Assembly: GCA_015680685.1 (NCBI GenBank)
Contig: MNCI01021399.1
Location: 1,808,308 to 1,872,307 of the forward strand
Length of the DNA: 64,000 nt
Direction: 5' to 3'
Source: Gnetum montanum
Taxonomy: Eukaryota > Streptophyta > Gnetopsida > Gnetales > Gnetaceae
The notes below the pieces were generated by a model. It was not told the DNA's origin and did no database searches. It worked only from the letters and a program-made list of their open reading frames with translations. Each line of letters begins with the position of its first letter. Within the stretch, counting starts at the first letter, position 1. The position numbers were made by a program, and so were the translations under genes. Shown piece by piece: positions 10,946-23,500 of this stretch.

Positions 10946-12814
10946 TAACCACTTTTTATTTTTCTTTGATTTTACAACCTTTTTTTCCAATTTTTCATTT
11001 TTTAACTTTTTATTTTATCTTTTTACCTTTTTTATCTTTTTGTGTGTTTTGTCTTTTTTTCTGTTTTTGTAAGTAATCTCATCTACGAATAAAACACTCA
11101 TGTGGATCGTTGGTTGAGGTGTGTTCTATGTTATTAAGTCATGAGTGATCAATTATTTGGAACAGTGAGCCCATTACACCCACTCATCCACTCTACAAAT
11201 AAGAGGTTCTATTTGAGGGTACAGTGATATTCTTGACATTTTCAGAAACTTAAAATTAATTTTGTGTTTATTGTACCCAGAATGAAGAAGGACGGACCAA
11301 GAGGGAATGATTAGGGTGTGACATCAAGGGGACTTGTGGATTCTCTTTGGTGACAACTGTGGGAGTTGTCATGCAACATGGTCATACTAAGATCCTTGTA
11401 GATCTAATGAAAAATGGGAGTAAGAGGAATCAAAAGGGCACTCAAAAATCAAACATTGTTCTTGGGGGTCCCACTGGAAAGACATGCACGCATGCCTAAA
11501 GGTTGGCGATTTCTCTGGATTCAGTAAAATTCAAAAGAAAAAGAAAAGTGCCACAAAACAAAAGTCACTCTTCCCTTGCATAAAACGTTAAGTGATCGTA
11601 CACCTTGTTGTTATGGTACTCTCATAGTTGTTCATCATGGGAAGAAACAATGTGATGTCACTGATTAGAGGAATGGACTTGGTCCTGATCTTGGAACGAT
11701 GGGTTAATGACACATTAATCATGCTTTACACACAGGATTCACTGTGCCCTAGGTCAGTTATCTCATGTCTCAATCTCTACCATCCCTTCTATAGTTCATT
11801 TCATCTCACTGTTCGTGTAATTGTAGCTCATGTCTCGTGTAGCATAGAATTCTCATCTCATTCCAGTGATAATTACATGTGTGTGTTTTGTAGAGTTAGT
11901 GCGGATTACATTTAACCCTTCTAGTGCCCACGGACACTTTAAGTGTGGTTACACAAGGGCATTATAGGTTGAAACCTACTGTGGGGAGGACCCACTTGTG
12001 TAATTTTTTGTGATCTTCACTTGTGACATAGCTCACACACACCATTTATTAACCTCAGCGTATTGTTCATGATATTCTTTCCCTTATTACTATCCCTCCA
12101 AATCAACGTTCCTATGAACCATCAGATAGCCTTTTTCTCCCATCCGAGGTCTTTATTGATAAACACATCATCATAATTTTCGTGCCTTCAGAACTAGTTG
12201 AATTACCTTGGAACCCTTTAGTCCATATGTCCTTAGTTTACATCATTTAATTTCAAAGAAATATTAAAAATTCGGTACATTCTCTAAGTGCCCTAACTTC
12301 AATAAAAATATATATATACATGACCCCCTGTGCTAATCAACATTATTTGCAACTATTCACGTAGGGGAAGTTTTTCAAATTTCTCTCTATGACTTGCAAT
12401 TGCGCGTCCCTTGCTTTCATATCCATAACTTGCTCGCTGGTACTTCGATTTTCATTCCGTTTGAACCTACTTAACCATGGAGTGTTTAGCTTAGTTGTGG
12501 GGGAGGGGCACATGCCGAATAGCACATAAATTTTTTTTGAAATTCATCATCGCCCAAAGGACATCTTTAAGGGTAATTAGTTCTAACATTAAGAATAAAA
12601 TGTGTCAAAAATAATTTCATCCCCTTAGCTATACCAGAAAATTAAATTTGAAAGCCACCTAAGCAAAGAGGACTCAACACTATAATCTTTCGGAAACATG
12701 TTCTTCCAATAATTAACATCACACGGAAATAAAGTAAATCTATTAAGGCAAGCAGTAAGGTATAACCTAACTTTGGTAACAACCTTACTAACGATTAGTC
12801 CCGTGTGATTGCAG
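10946..12814 (+). other. Non-coding spacer of element B
   Basis: No supported gene. It contains a T-rich tract at 10950-11070 and the block conserved with 1-700 (11341-12000). At 11965-12000 is GTGGGGAGGACCCACTTGTG. A TATA-like run (ATATATATATA) at 12308-12320 replaces the GATATC/TATA module seen in A and D. A polypurine-like motif TAGTTGTGGGGGAGG lies at 12492-12506. The short ORFs here are not conserved between copies. Confidence 0.7.
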
Positions 12815-13424
12815 ATGGCCCCGAAACGTGGACAACAGGAAGATCCTGCTCAAGGTGCGATCAAACGATCTTAGAGAGGTGAAAGACAAGATCCTACCGG
12901 ACAACATGCAAAATAGGAGGAACAATCATTCAACATTCATCAAGAAGATCCTCCTACCGTACGGTCCGGGCAGGCAGAAGCAAGAGATACCCTCTCTGAA
13001 AGCGGTGTCGGTACTTAGGGGAAATGTACCATTTTTGGCACAATAAAGAAGAAGACACCATGGTTGACAATTGTGGTGTGACTATTGTGGTGTGACTATT
13101 GACTTCTTTGTTCAAGCCATTTTGGAAGTATTAAACCTTATGAATACATGGCCAAAGGTTGCTCAGAACCAGCTGGACACTTTCAAAACCGAGCAACTTA
13201 ATAAACTGTTGACAGAGAATAAAAGGGTGGCGGAAGAAAAAGAGAAGGCTAACTGGGATGTCTCTATGGCACAAGTGCAAACTTACATGCACGCCAAGGC
13301 ACTCAAGGCCTTACAAGAGGAGAAACTCCAGGTCATACTTCAACACCATCAAATCCCAAGACCTAGAGTGCAAGAAAAGGAAAAGACACCCATGGAGGAG
13401 CCACCACCACCAGGAACTACATGA
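12815..13424 (+). pseudogene. ORF2 of element B, internally deleted
   Basis: The ATG at 12815 matches the ORF2 start in A and D (MAPKRGQQ-like). Only the N-terminus, a short part of the plant-transposon domain (VTIDFFVQAILEVLNLMNTW) and part of the coiled coil (LDTFKTEQLNKLLTENKR) remain. The end TPMEEPPPPGTT is the family C-terminus. The ORF is about 610 bases, against about 2.7-2.8 kb in A, D and E. A 15-base direct repeat (TGTGGTGTGACTATT) at 13069-13099 shifts the reading. Because B still has a perfect target duplication, ORF2 was probably dispensable in cis. Confidence 0.75.
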
Positions 13425-13581
13425 GTTCCATTTTTTGTAGTTGTAATATTTTTTTTGTATTATGTCTTCCCACCCTATAGCATCATTTCATTTTTTCTTT
13501 TTCCAATTAATAATCACATACCTATCCACTGTGTAATCAATGAAGCTTGTTCTCCTTGTAACTCAAGGATGAGTTTTTATT

Positions 13582-13595
13582 CAGTCATGGGGGTA
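13582..13595 (+). other. 3' polypurine tract of element B
   Basis: CAGTCATGGGGGTA abuts the 3' LTR start TGATGAG. The same sequence precedes the 3' LTRs of D, E and F, as expected for the plus-strand primer of reverse transcription. Confidence 0.85.
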
Positions 13596-14369
13596 TGATG
13601 AGACGCAATATTGCATAAGCCGTGATATCGCATCTTCCCTACGATATTGCGTACGCGATATCGCAGTCTGCCGCAATGTCTATAATAAGAAGCGACTCTC
13701 CCTTGTTCATAATTAGTTATTAGTTAGGAGTTAGAAGTAGCAAAGCTCTGGCAGTTTGGCCACTCCAGAGATGGTTTATTTTTCCATGTCTGCCTGCAGT
13801 GTGGTGAATGTAATTGTACGGCATCCTTTATTCGAGTGTGACGTACTTGGACACGCACATGATCGGCAATAAAGATCGATATTACTTCATCATTGCAGCA
13901 GTCACTTTGTTTATTTAATTGTTTTAACACAGAATGAGTACGACTTGATTATGAGCATCTTCGTGTGACTACTTGGTAACCCAGTGGCGTACCTAGGATC
14001 TACGCTTGGTAATCCCAGTGGTAGTCGTGCACGAGGTCCAAGATGTGTACGGTTGATCAAGGAATCAGTTGCTCGTTGCACTTAGGCTAGATTAGATTTT
14101 CTTACCCTTTTCCTCCTAGCTTAGCTTAGTTAATATTACATTCCACTGCCTTTAGCAGTAGCGATAGAATTAGGAACACACCATACACCTCACTCTAGAC
14201 TAAACCATACGTGAAAAATATAATACTAGTCCAGGTGGGAAGACAACGAACTGCGACCTAAGGATAACTGTCTAGGTGCCACAACTAGTCCATCTGCGGA
14301 GTTTGACTGGATCACGCGTGCTATGCTCGTTTCGTAAGGTTGAGTGCAAGGGTACCTCGCCACTCATCA
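13596..14369 (+). repeat. 3' LTR of element B
   Basis: It runs TGATGAGACGC to CACTCATCA and carries three GATATC/GATATT palindromes where the 5' LTR has six. The TATA box has lost a base (TCTATAATAAG). It is followed by the target duplication ATGTC. Confidence 0.92.
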
Positions 14370-16076
14370 ATGTCCTTATTTCTATTAAAAGCTTATTCAG
14401 TCATCTCTTGTACTATCTTTAGTGTCATGGTAAATTTTTTTTATAGAATCTCATATTTTCTCTACCGTTGTTGCAATATCATTGACTGATTTCTAAATAG
14501 GTAGATTGTTTCACTTGATCACATCTTCTAAAGTTTCTTCTTCTTATGTTTCACATATCCTTACATCTCTTTTACTAATCTCTATTATACTCTTTAGTGA
14601 ATTTCCTTTTTTATACTTCTCCTTCTTCTTTCACTACCTAATCTAGTAACCTTTGAATTCAATGAGATATCATCTCTGATAATCTACCCTAGGCATATAC
14701 TCCATGGTTCTTTCTAGTCTTATCTCTTATCTCATTGATCATGTGTCATAGTTGTTCTCCTTGATCAAATTCATGGCCATGACACTATGTAATAATGAAT
14801 AGTATTTGTTCATTGTTGCATGAAGGGATTCATGTATTCCTTGCTTGCATTTTTAGATTTTTTTTCTTAAGTTTGATAGTCAAGAATAAGTTTGATATTT
14901 ATCATCGAAAAGTTCCAACATGATACTCCATCTTCTAATTGATTTGAGTTTTAAAGATCTATACCAACTTTATACTTCCTTAATGAGTGTTCTAAGAAAT
15001 AACTTTAATTTTTGACAATCACTTTCTATATTCTGTAGGATGTAAGAAGCATGAAAGACTTGGAGGTGATGTTGTGGATTTGCATTATATCCTCATTTAA
15101 ACTTTGGAATATTGTTCATATTAAGTCACCAAATGTAACATCCCTTAGATGCCTAGTAAGTATGCACACTACTTCTCAAACATTGATCATACAGTGAGTG
15201 GTTAGTAGGGGTTCTTCATAATATTTGGGTTCATAAACTCTAATGTAGTAGTGACCTATTCAATGCTCATGATGTTCTCTTCTCTTAGTCCTAATTTTTC
15301 TTTTTTCTTTATCATCTTCAATGTTTTCAGGATGCCTTCTTCTTCTATCAGCATGCCTTTCATGATCCCTTTTTCTTCTTCTATCATAATCTCTTGTTCT
15401 TCATTTTTCCCTGTTAGAGTCTATTAATGAATGTGATGAAGAGGATGAGGGAGTTGGAGAATTATGCAAGTTGGTTCTCCTTCTATGACTCATGGATTCA
15501 TTCCTTCTACATCTATCAAAGGTTTTAGGTCTCAAATTCTCCTACATCTAGGGTTTACCTCATCCATTTCTACAATTTCTATAAGAGTTGAATTTAACTT
15601 TGTCTTCATAGGATCTTTAATGCATATGAATGGTGTTTGAGAATAAGATTTGTGAATTTGGTGAGACTTTTTAGCTTTATACGATTCTTCTTTTTGCTCT
15701 AAAGGCGATTGCTTGTGATACTTTCTTTTCTTTTTCTTCTTTATATATTACTACCTGATAGCATTCCTTCTTGCCTACACCTTTGTTAATTGAAATAGCC
15801 TAGTCATATTTTTGGTAATTTAGTACCCTTTTTACACATGGCTAATATTTGACCTCATGAGGACTACTTGAAGCATTGATGGTGTTGAATGTTTTAGCTA
15901 CAAGACAATGTTTCCCTGTAAGTTTCTTCATATAAATTCATCTTGGTGGAAAACAAATATAAAATTAAAATAATAATGATCATCAATGCACTCCAATCTT
16001 CTTTATTATAATCTCTATCATTACTTTCATTAAGATCAATAGTAAGTGCAGATTTCACTTTGGATATAGAAGGCAT
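14370..16076 (-). pseudogene. Element C gag, decayed
   Basis: This continues the minus-strand element interrupted at 7994. A Gag core is recognisable near 14750-14830 (KQGIHESLHATMNKYYSLLH, matching the KQ-HEPLD-A-YYALLHHC segment of the other gags). Further upstream, at 15300-15420, a basic Arg/Asp/His-rich linker is present. The N-terminus may be the ATG at 16076 (MPSISKVKSALTIDLNES). Frames are broken throughout. The Gag is related to, but clearly more diverged than, those of B, E and F. Confidence 0.65.
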
Positions 16077-16700
16077 TTTAATGTGGTTGATACTTAAGTA
16101 TGTGTGTGTTTTGAAAACTTATTTTAAGTATAAAAAATAGGCTTAGTGATTTTGGATACAATGAACTGTGTAAAAGCATCAATGATTAGTAGTTAGAGAA
16201 TTCTAACACTTAACTATACAAGTCACAAGTATTCATGCATGATGAGATCAACTAATGAGTTGATAGTAAGTTCATGATCATTGTCTTCTCACTTAGAGAT
16301 AATAAGGTGTAAAATGTATGGTTTAATTGTTAGCAAGGTATATAACAAGATGATGTTGGTTAACTTTAAGTACACCAAATGTAAACATAGTGAAAATGAA
16401 AGTAATTTCTATCTCTAATTACAATGAAAAGGTAAAACTATTTTAGCCTATGATGACAAGTATTTGTAACTTGTTTTCTGTACGTGTCCTAGAATGATGC
16501 AATTATTACTGGGATTACCTAGTAACTTAAGCATTGAGTGAATGAAGCAAATTTGGGCATATTTGATAGGGTTAAAGGGGTGAAACTCTAATTTCCACAA
16601 ATCATTTTGATTGTGATGAGAGTTACTGGAGTAACTTAACAGTGGTTCAATCTGCACTGAATGACGGTTTAGGTAGCATCTTTGAAGCAGCATGTGATTA
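16077..16700 (-). other. Element C 5' untranslated/LTR remnant, boundary unclear
   Basis: 16180-16290 matches 28322-28466 (shared ACTATACAAGTCACAAGT and GTTCATGATCATTGTCTTC), so this is a dispersed repeat, probably the leader or LTR of element C. I could not define LTR ends or a primer site. The short ORFs here look incidental. Confidence 0.4.
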
Positions 16701-17497
16701 AAATATTGAAAGATTCCCTAGAAAAGGCAGCCCTCAATACCCAACCTGCCTGCATAGCATATAGATCTTTGTCAAAAGGCATGATATTTTTAACTTTTGC
16801 ATCCCGAGCATCCAACAACTTCAAAGTTCATTCTATTTCTTTGATCGTCTAATGTACTTTAAATTTTTGTCCACTGAATTTTTTATTATTTTTATGGATC
16901 CGACACTTCCCCTATCAAGGAATCCTCATTCCTTTGCTCAAAGAAATCCTCGTAGTATCTATCATTCCCCAAAGTAATGAAAAGCATTTTTAGTAGATCG
17001 CATGCAGAATGGCAAACTAAGGAAAAGAGTTTAGAATCGAATAGAATCCCAGAATATCGAAGTCGCAAGCTCTCAGTCACAGCGGTAAAATTCAATGCAA
17101 ACATGGTAATCTCGCACAAATATGGAAAATACCACCGAGCACTAAAAAGGAAAACAGTTTAGATTCTTTAAAAGCCATCTTCCTCAAATAATTTCAAGCA
17201 AAGAAAGTAAGATCCACAGGGTGTTCGATGAATTACATGCGTCTCAATAGGTAAAACAGTAAAAATTAAAAGTAATAAAATCAATTGAAATTTTGAACAC
17301 TTGACCGTCATCAACTAGCAAGCCATAACACAGTACGAAGATAACGCAACCAACACATTGCAGTATAATATTAGGAGCCATAAACAGAAAGCATTGCAGT
17401 TTATTCACCGTCAATCCGCTGAAGTATTTCATAAGAATTCTGGATTAAAGAAGATGTATAACTGATAATAACTTAATAAGACACTCGAACATTCACA
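16701..17497. other. Unassigned sequence downstream of the ASR-like gene
   Basis: No recognisable gene, RNA or transposon motif. Part may be the 3' untranslated region of the minus-strand gene to the right. A possible polyadenylation signal AATAAA (minus strand) is at 17498-17503, just after the stop codon at 17505. Confidence 0.4.
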
Positions 17498-17504
17498 TTT
17501 ATTG

Positions 17505-20500
17505 TTAAGTTTTGTTTAAGACCACCAAAGTCAGAACCCTGGATACAGCAAAGTTAAAACGCTGCATAAGGATATTAGAATTAGAAGTGGTAATGGTAGT
17601 GGTGATGGTGGTGGTGCTGCTCCTGTACACCATGGCCAATCCTACTCCACCCTTGTGCGAATGGTTCTTCGCCTTGTGTTTTTCGTGCTGCAAATATGCA
17701 ATTTCACAAAGTTTTCAGTATTGAAACTTAAACTGAACCCTAGTCCAAAGCATATCCAAAACTGGAAAGAATCACACCAGAAAAGAATGTTGTTTCTTCC
17801 GGTCAATTAACATATCCAGAACGTAACAGAATGCGATCAAGAGATTGTCATTAGAAATAAAAGTAAAGCTTTTACGAATGGAATGACAGAATCAAAACAT
17901 AAAACAACACCATGCCCAAAACCCAGTAATTCATGAACAAGACATTCATGCCGAAATCTCCACCTGTCCTACTAAAGATTGGACAAAATTTTGAATCAGC
18001 AATGAGCAAACGCAACAACCGAATCAAGCTCATTGATGAGCAAGAATTTTAAAAAAAATGAAAAAGGAAAAAAGCATCTTATCCAGAAACCAAATCAATT
18101 TTATTATGTAAAAGTTGAACACGGTCAACCAAGTTGAGCACGATCAACCAGTTATGGTTGAAACTTGAATGCAGTGTTTCAAAGGTTGGGAAATATATTG
18201 ATGCTGGATGTTGTAAGGTTAGAGTCGATTATGTAAATTACATTTAAAGTCATTGATATTTTTTCTAGAAATAAGGTTTGTTATAAAAGTCGTGTCAACC
18301 CTTCCATCCCCAAAAATTCATTCTAATCCGCAACTAAAACTTAAGATAGCAAAAATTCATTCTCATCCACAACTAATGGTCTTAACTTCTTTTCGACGAT
18401 TGTTGGCTCTGCAATCCTGTGTTTGGGTTTTGGTTTTTTGGTAGGGCCACGATGGCTACAGTGTGCCCAAGCAACGTAGTTGCACTTTGCATTTTTCATT
18501 CTGGATTTTTTTCAAAACAAAACGACGCAGTGACTAGGAAGGCGGCAACAGGCAACCCTAGATCTGGGCAGATTTGATTGCAGCGTTTGCCGTTTATCTA
18601 CCGTTAATTTTTAATAGGAGCACCACCACCACCACCACCAGAAAAATTTTTCTGGGGAGATTGGATTTTGGTGCGTGGAGCTTACTTACTTCATGCAAGG
18701 GTATGGACGAATCCTCAACGGTTGTTACTTTTTCACTTTAAGGAAGTTCTCCCAACTTAAAATCTTTGGATTTTCTTTTATCTGATGACATCTTTGAATC
18801 TATTTCTCAAAATTTTTCTACATACTTTATTTTTTTTCAAATAGTGAGTTTTCTACCTCGATCATTAAGCATCAATTTGCATATTAAAAATATTTTACAA
18901 ACCCACAGGTCTTACACGTTCGATACTATGCTCGTAATTTTGTCCTCGTTGAACTTTCTGAGGCTTCTCACATCAAGAAAGCTCTCTCTCTTCTGAACTT
19001 TTTGAGGCTTCTCACATCAAGAAAGCTCTCTCTCTTTGAATTTTTCTCACTCGTAATGCTATACTTATTGCCCAAGCTTGGAAATTTGATTTCAATGTCA
19101 AGGACCCAACCTTTAATATTATCCCTTATTATGTAGAGTTGCTTAATCTTCCTTTAATCTTTTCATTTGTTGAGCGAGACATAGCACCTTAGGTCGAGTC
19201 ATCTCCGACCATGAATTGAGGTTAACGAGGCTCACTTTCATCGCTACTATATCGAACTTGACATTTCCCAAAAGAAAACCACTTTAACCGTAAGAGCTGG
19301 AGGCAAAGTTTTTACTCAAAAGGTAGACTATTTTTATCTTCCCAACTCTTGTAGCTACTGCCATTGTGCAGAGCACCACATTTCTACCTGTTTCTTTCTA
19401 GCTAAGAAAAAATCTTAAACCATATAGTCACTCCTCAACCTAACCCACCACTTGATCCCATTAAGTTTGGTTCTACTTCTAACAATGCTCCACACATTTC
19501 TTTCTTATCTGCTCCCTCTAAGGCAAGAGTCTCCCAATCTCATTCTCTTATTAAGGCCAGGTCCAAGACACCAATCATCCAATTACAATCAATCAAAGTT
19601 TGTAATGGTAGAGGAAAAGAAAAGGGCCAAAGCATCTAAAACCACTACTCCCCCTTCCTCTCCTTCGCTTAAAACTAACCCATCTTTATCTATTAATACA
19701 AGCAACTCCTTTGCAATTCTTTCCACTACTATGACGACTGACATTCCTAACCCATATTCTTCTACTGCCCTGTCACTCATAACATCTAGAGCTTCTCCAT
19801 GAATCTCCTATTTTGGAATGTCCGAGGCCTAACTGATAAGCTTCGTCGCAAACAAGCCAATAACTTTCTCTTTAGTCTAAATCTCACTTTGGATTTCCTC
19901 CTCCTTCAAGAACTCAAGATCTCAATCGACCAATTATCTCTTTCAGCCCATTGGCTTCTCCCTCATTCTTCTGTTCTCACTACTTCTCATGAGTGTGGCA
20001 AAGGTGGAGCAGTCATTCTTTTTCCAGCCTATTGGAAAGACAAACTCCTACAACATGGGTCCGATTTAGGTCATAGAATGGCCTGGGTTGTTTTCTCCTC
20101 CTCACATGGTCTCTTCAGAGTTTGTTCTATTTATGCTCCCAATGACTCTACTGAACGGGCCCGATTGTGGCATGAACTCACTCATAGCCTCCCTTCTATT
20201 CCTTGGATTTTTGGTAGTGATTTTAACATGATGGAATTCTCTCATGATAAGCTTGGGGGTGTTTTCTCTCAACTTCCTCATCACGAATACAAGCTTGATC
20301 AAATTTTAAGAAACGTTTCTATCTTTCGGGCGACATCGCAAACACTGCTAGTGGCTCTCTAAACAACTTCACTTGGAACAATCTTCGTAAGGGGCAGGCT
20401 CACATTTATAGTCGATTAGATAGATATTATTTTTCCACTCTTTCTTTTTGGCAGACCCTTTCTACTACTAAAGTCCACCAACACGCAACCTTATCTGATC

Positions 20501-23500
20501 ATTTCCCCATTACTTTATCTATGCAGATCCATAATGACCACCAACGTCGGAATTATGATCTCTTTAGGCTACATAGTCAATGTTTCTCTTCTCCTACCGC
20601 CCAACAACTTCTTTCTAGCCTTTGGAACGCTGAACCTAGATCCTTAGGTCCAAAGGGTTGGATCCACTGGTGGCTTCGGACTACTAGTAGAGTTAGGAAT
20701 CTCGCCTGTCATTATGGTAAGGAAGTTGCCTCTCGTTCTCGACAAGAATACTCCAACATATGCTCTACCATTGAACACCTTACGACCAAACTAACTAATG
20801 ATCCCTTCAATAGTCACCTACAAGGGGAGCTTGCCAAAGCCCGTATGGCCTTTCAACATTGGGAAGTATATAAGGCACAAGGTGCCTTGATTAAAAGCCG
20901 ACTCACTTGGCTAAACATTCAAGATGAGCACTGTAAGGAATTCTTTAAGTACCTTAACCAATTCTCCCCTTTGCCCTCTTTAGATAAACTCTTCATAAAT
21001 GGATCCATTATCACTGACCAAAATAGTCTTCTCTCTTAGCTTAAGGAACACTTTGAGGCCTTATTCACCACTACTCCTATAGATCCTGCATCCTTCACGG
21101 CCGCCACTCTAAATTATCCTAGACTGATTAATTCTTCTATGTTGACAATTTTAGAAGCTGATATTACTCCAACTAAGCTTCGACAAGCTTGCTTTAACCT
21201 AAGCCCTGGGAAAGCCCCTGGTTATAATGGTTTTCCAGTCAAATTTTTCCAAAAGCATTGGGATTTGGTAGGTTCTAACCTCTTCCATGTTATCAAAGAG
21301 GCTATGCTTATTGGTTCTTTGGAACCAATCTTAAACCAAGGGATTATTCATCTTCTCCCTAAATCGGGAGATCCTACTTGTATCTCCAATTGGCAACCTA
21401 TCACCTTACTTAATGTGGTTTACAAAATTTGGGCTAAATGTTTAGCTTTGTGATTAAAGAAAATCCTTGCTCTTGTTATTTCCCCCCAGCAAACTGGCTT
21501 TGTCCCAGGAAAATACATATTAAATAACGTGGTGGCTACTTGCGAAGGTCTTAAGTGAGCTGAGGACAAGGGTCAGGATATCCTCCTGATGAAGCTTGAC
21601 TACGCTAAAGCCTATGACAATATTAAGTGGGACTTCATTATCCAAACCATGACTAAATTGGGTTTTGACCCTAAGTCCATTCATATGGTAGAATGCTTAT
21701 TCTCAAATGCTATTGCGCAAATCGTGACTACCTTAGGCATCACTTCTCCATTTTCTATTCATAGGTCTATTAGGCAAGGCTGCCCTCTTGCTCCTTACCT
21801 CTTCATCATTGCTGCTGATTTTCTCTGTCATCAAATCAACTTGGATATTCAAAACAATGTTTTATCTAGGGTTCATCTATCTTTTCCTCAACATCAGCTC
21901 CTCAATATGCATTTCGCTGATGATTCCTTCTTCCTTATTCAAAACAATGCTGTTAATGTGTAGCGTCTCTTGTCTCGAGTAGAGCAATATTGCTCCCTCT
22001 CTGGATCTGTTATAAATTGGCATAAATCTTCAGTATATAGCTTCACCAATAACTACAGCCATTTGCCCAATTATAGTTGGAAGCGTACTTAAGATCATGA
22101 AATCATTAAGCATTTGGGAATCCCTTTTTGCTTTAGAGGCCCAACTTCAAAGGTCTAGGACCAAGTACTTTCTCGAATTCAAAGGAAAATCAAAAAATAG
22201 AAAACCAAACCCCTCACCCTCGCCAATAAGTATCTCATCTGTAAGTCTATTTGTGTCTCTACCCATGTTTATTATTCATCATGTTGGGCCCCTTCCCATC
22301 TTCTTATCAAAAGCTTGAATGATTATTTTGAAACTTCATGTTGTCGTCTAAAGACTCCCGAAAAGGCTTTCATCGTGTCGCCTGGAATATAGTAACACTT
22401 CTTAAAAACAAAGGTGGATTGGGCCTTTTGAACTCCTTTAAGCAAGGTCTCACCCTTGTTGCTAAGTGGTTGGTTCAGCACCTGGATGCCCCCAATATTA
22501 TTGAGAATCTTCTTCAATTAAGGCTTCGACAAGCATTCCCTACGAATAAGTCCATCTGGAAGGGTATCCACCCTGTTAATTGGATCCTTTCTCCTCATGA
22601 CATTATCATTCCTGGAACACATGTTTTCAAAAGCATTTGGAAGGCTTGGCAGGTCTCACATTCTCATGTGAATTGGAATAATGTTCATATCAATCCTACT
22701 CTCCTTTCTAAAATTTGCCCTTGGTGGCTACCCCTATCGCCTGCTCCTCTAGCCACCTCAAATGCCAGGACAACCACTATTTGATTTCAAAAGGGAGTTG
22801 TTTCCCTTAGATGTCTTTGTCTCACCAATCAGTGGATTACTTGAGATATGTTCAAAAACTTATATGGGGCTTCCAAAATTATGCACCATTGCCTTGACAG
22901 ACTTTATCACTTCATTCATCAGTACTTGCATTTGGATGCTTCAATTCCTAGTCTCTTCCATGGTCTTCAGTGGATTAATGGATCAAACCTTCTACCCTAT
23001 AAACCACATGTGCCCTTTCAGTTGTTGCATGATTCCTCTATGATTGTTAATCGCTGCAATAGATCATGGCACAAAGAAGAATCTGAACAATTTTGGCTCT
23101 CCCTCTTCTCACGAGTTTGGAGCCTTCCGACTCTTTCAAAAATTAAACAATTTTTTTGGTGCCTCCTTCATCAAGGCCTACCTATCGGCAAACGTCGTGA
23201 ATACCTTGGGATTCCAAACCCTAATTGCCCTCTCGATGGAGGTCTTAATGATTTTGTCCACATTTTTGGCATTGCCCCTTCTCTCAATCTTCATGGGAGT
23301 GGGTTTCTAAATTTTTTCCTTTGTGCAAGTTTTCCCATGAGGATATCTTGTTCGACTTTCTGGCCACCCCCTCTACTGACCTTCAATTTCTTTGGGAAGT
23401 TATTAGGCCCCTCGTTCTTTACTACATATGGAAGTGCCGATGCATTGCTCTTTTCCATAACACTGATTTATCTAACTCTAACCATTTAACTATTATGGAA

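Larger units (their letters stand above)
7995..14369 (+). mobile_element. Complete non-autonomous LTR element B (gag + ORF2, no pol)
   Basis: Two LTRs (7995-8816 and 13596-14369) bound the element. The 5-base target duplication ATGTC is intact at 7990-7994 and 14370-14374. A tRNA-Asp-like primer site follows the 5' LTR and a polypurine tract precedes the 3' LTR. Inside are gag (8948-10945), a long non-coding spacer and a strongly shortened ORF2 (12815-13424). I looked for RT, RNase H, integrase and protease motifs and found none. It must have moved using proteins from a related autonomous element. It is inserted in the gag region of antisense element C. Confidence 0.92.
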
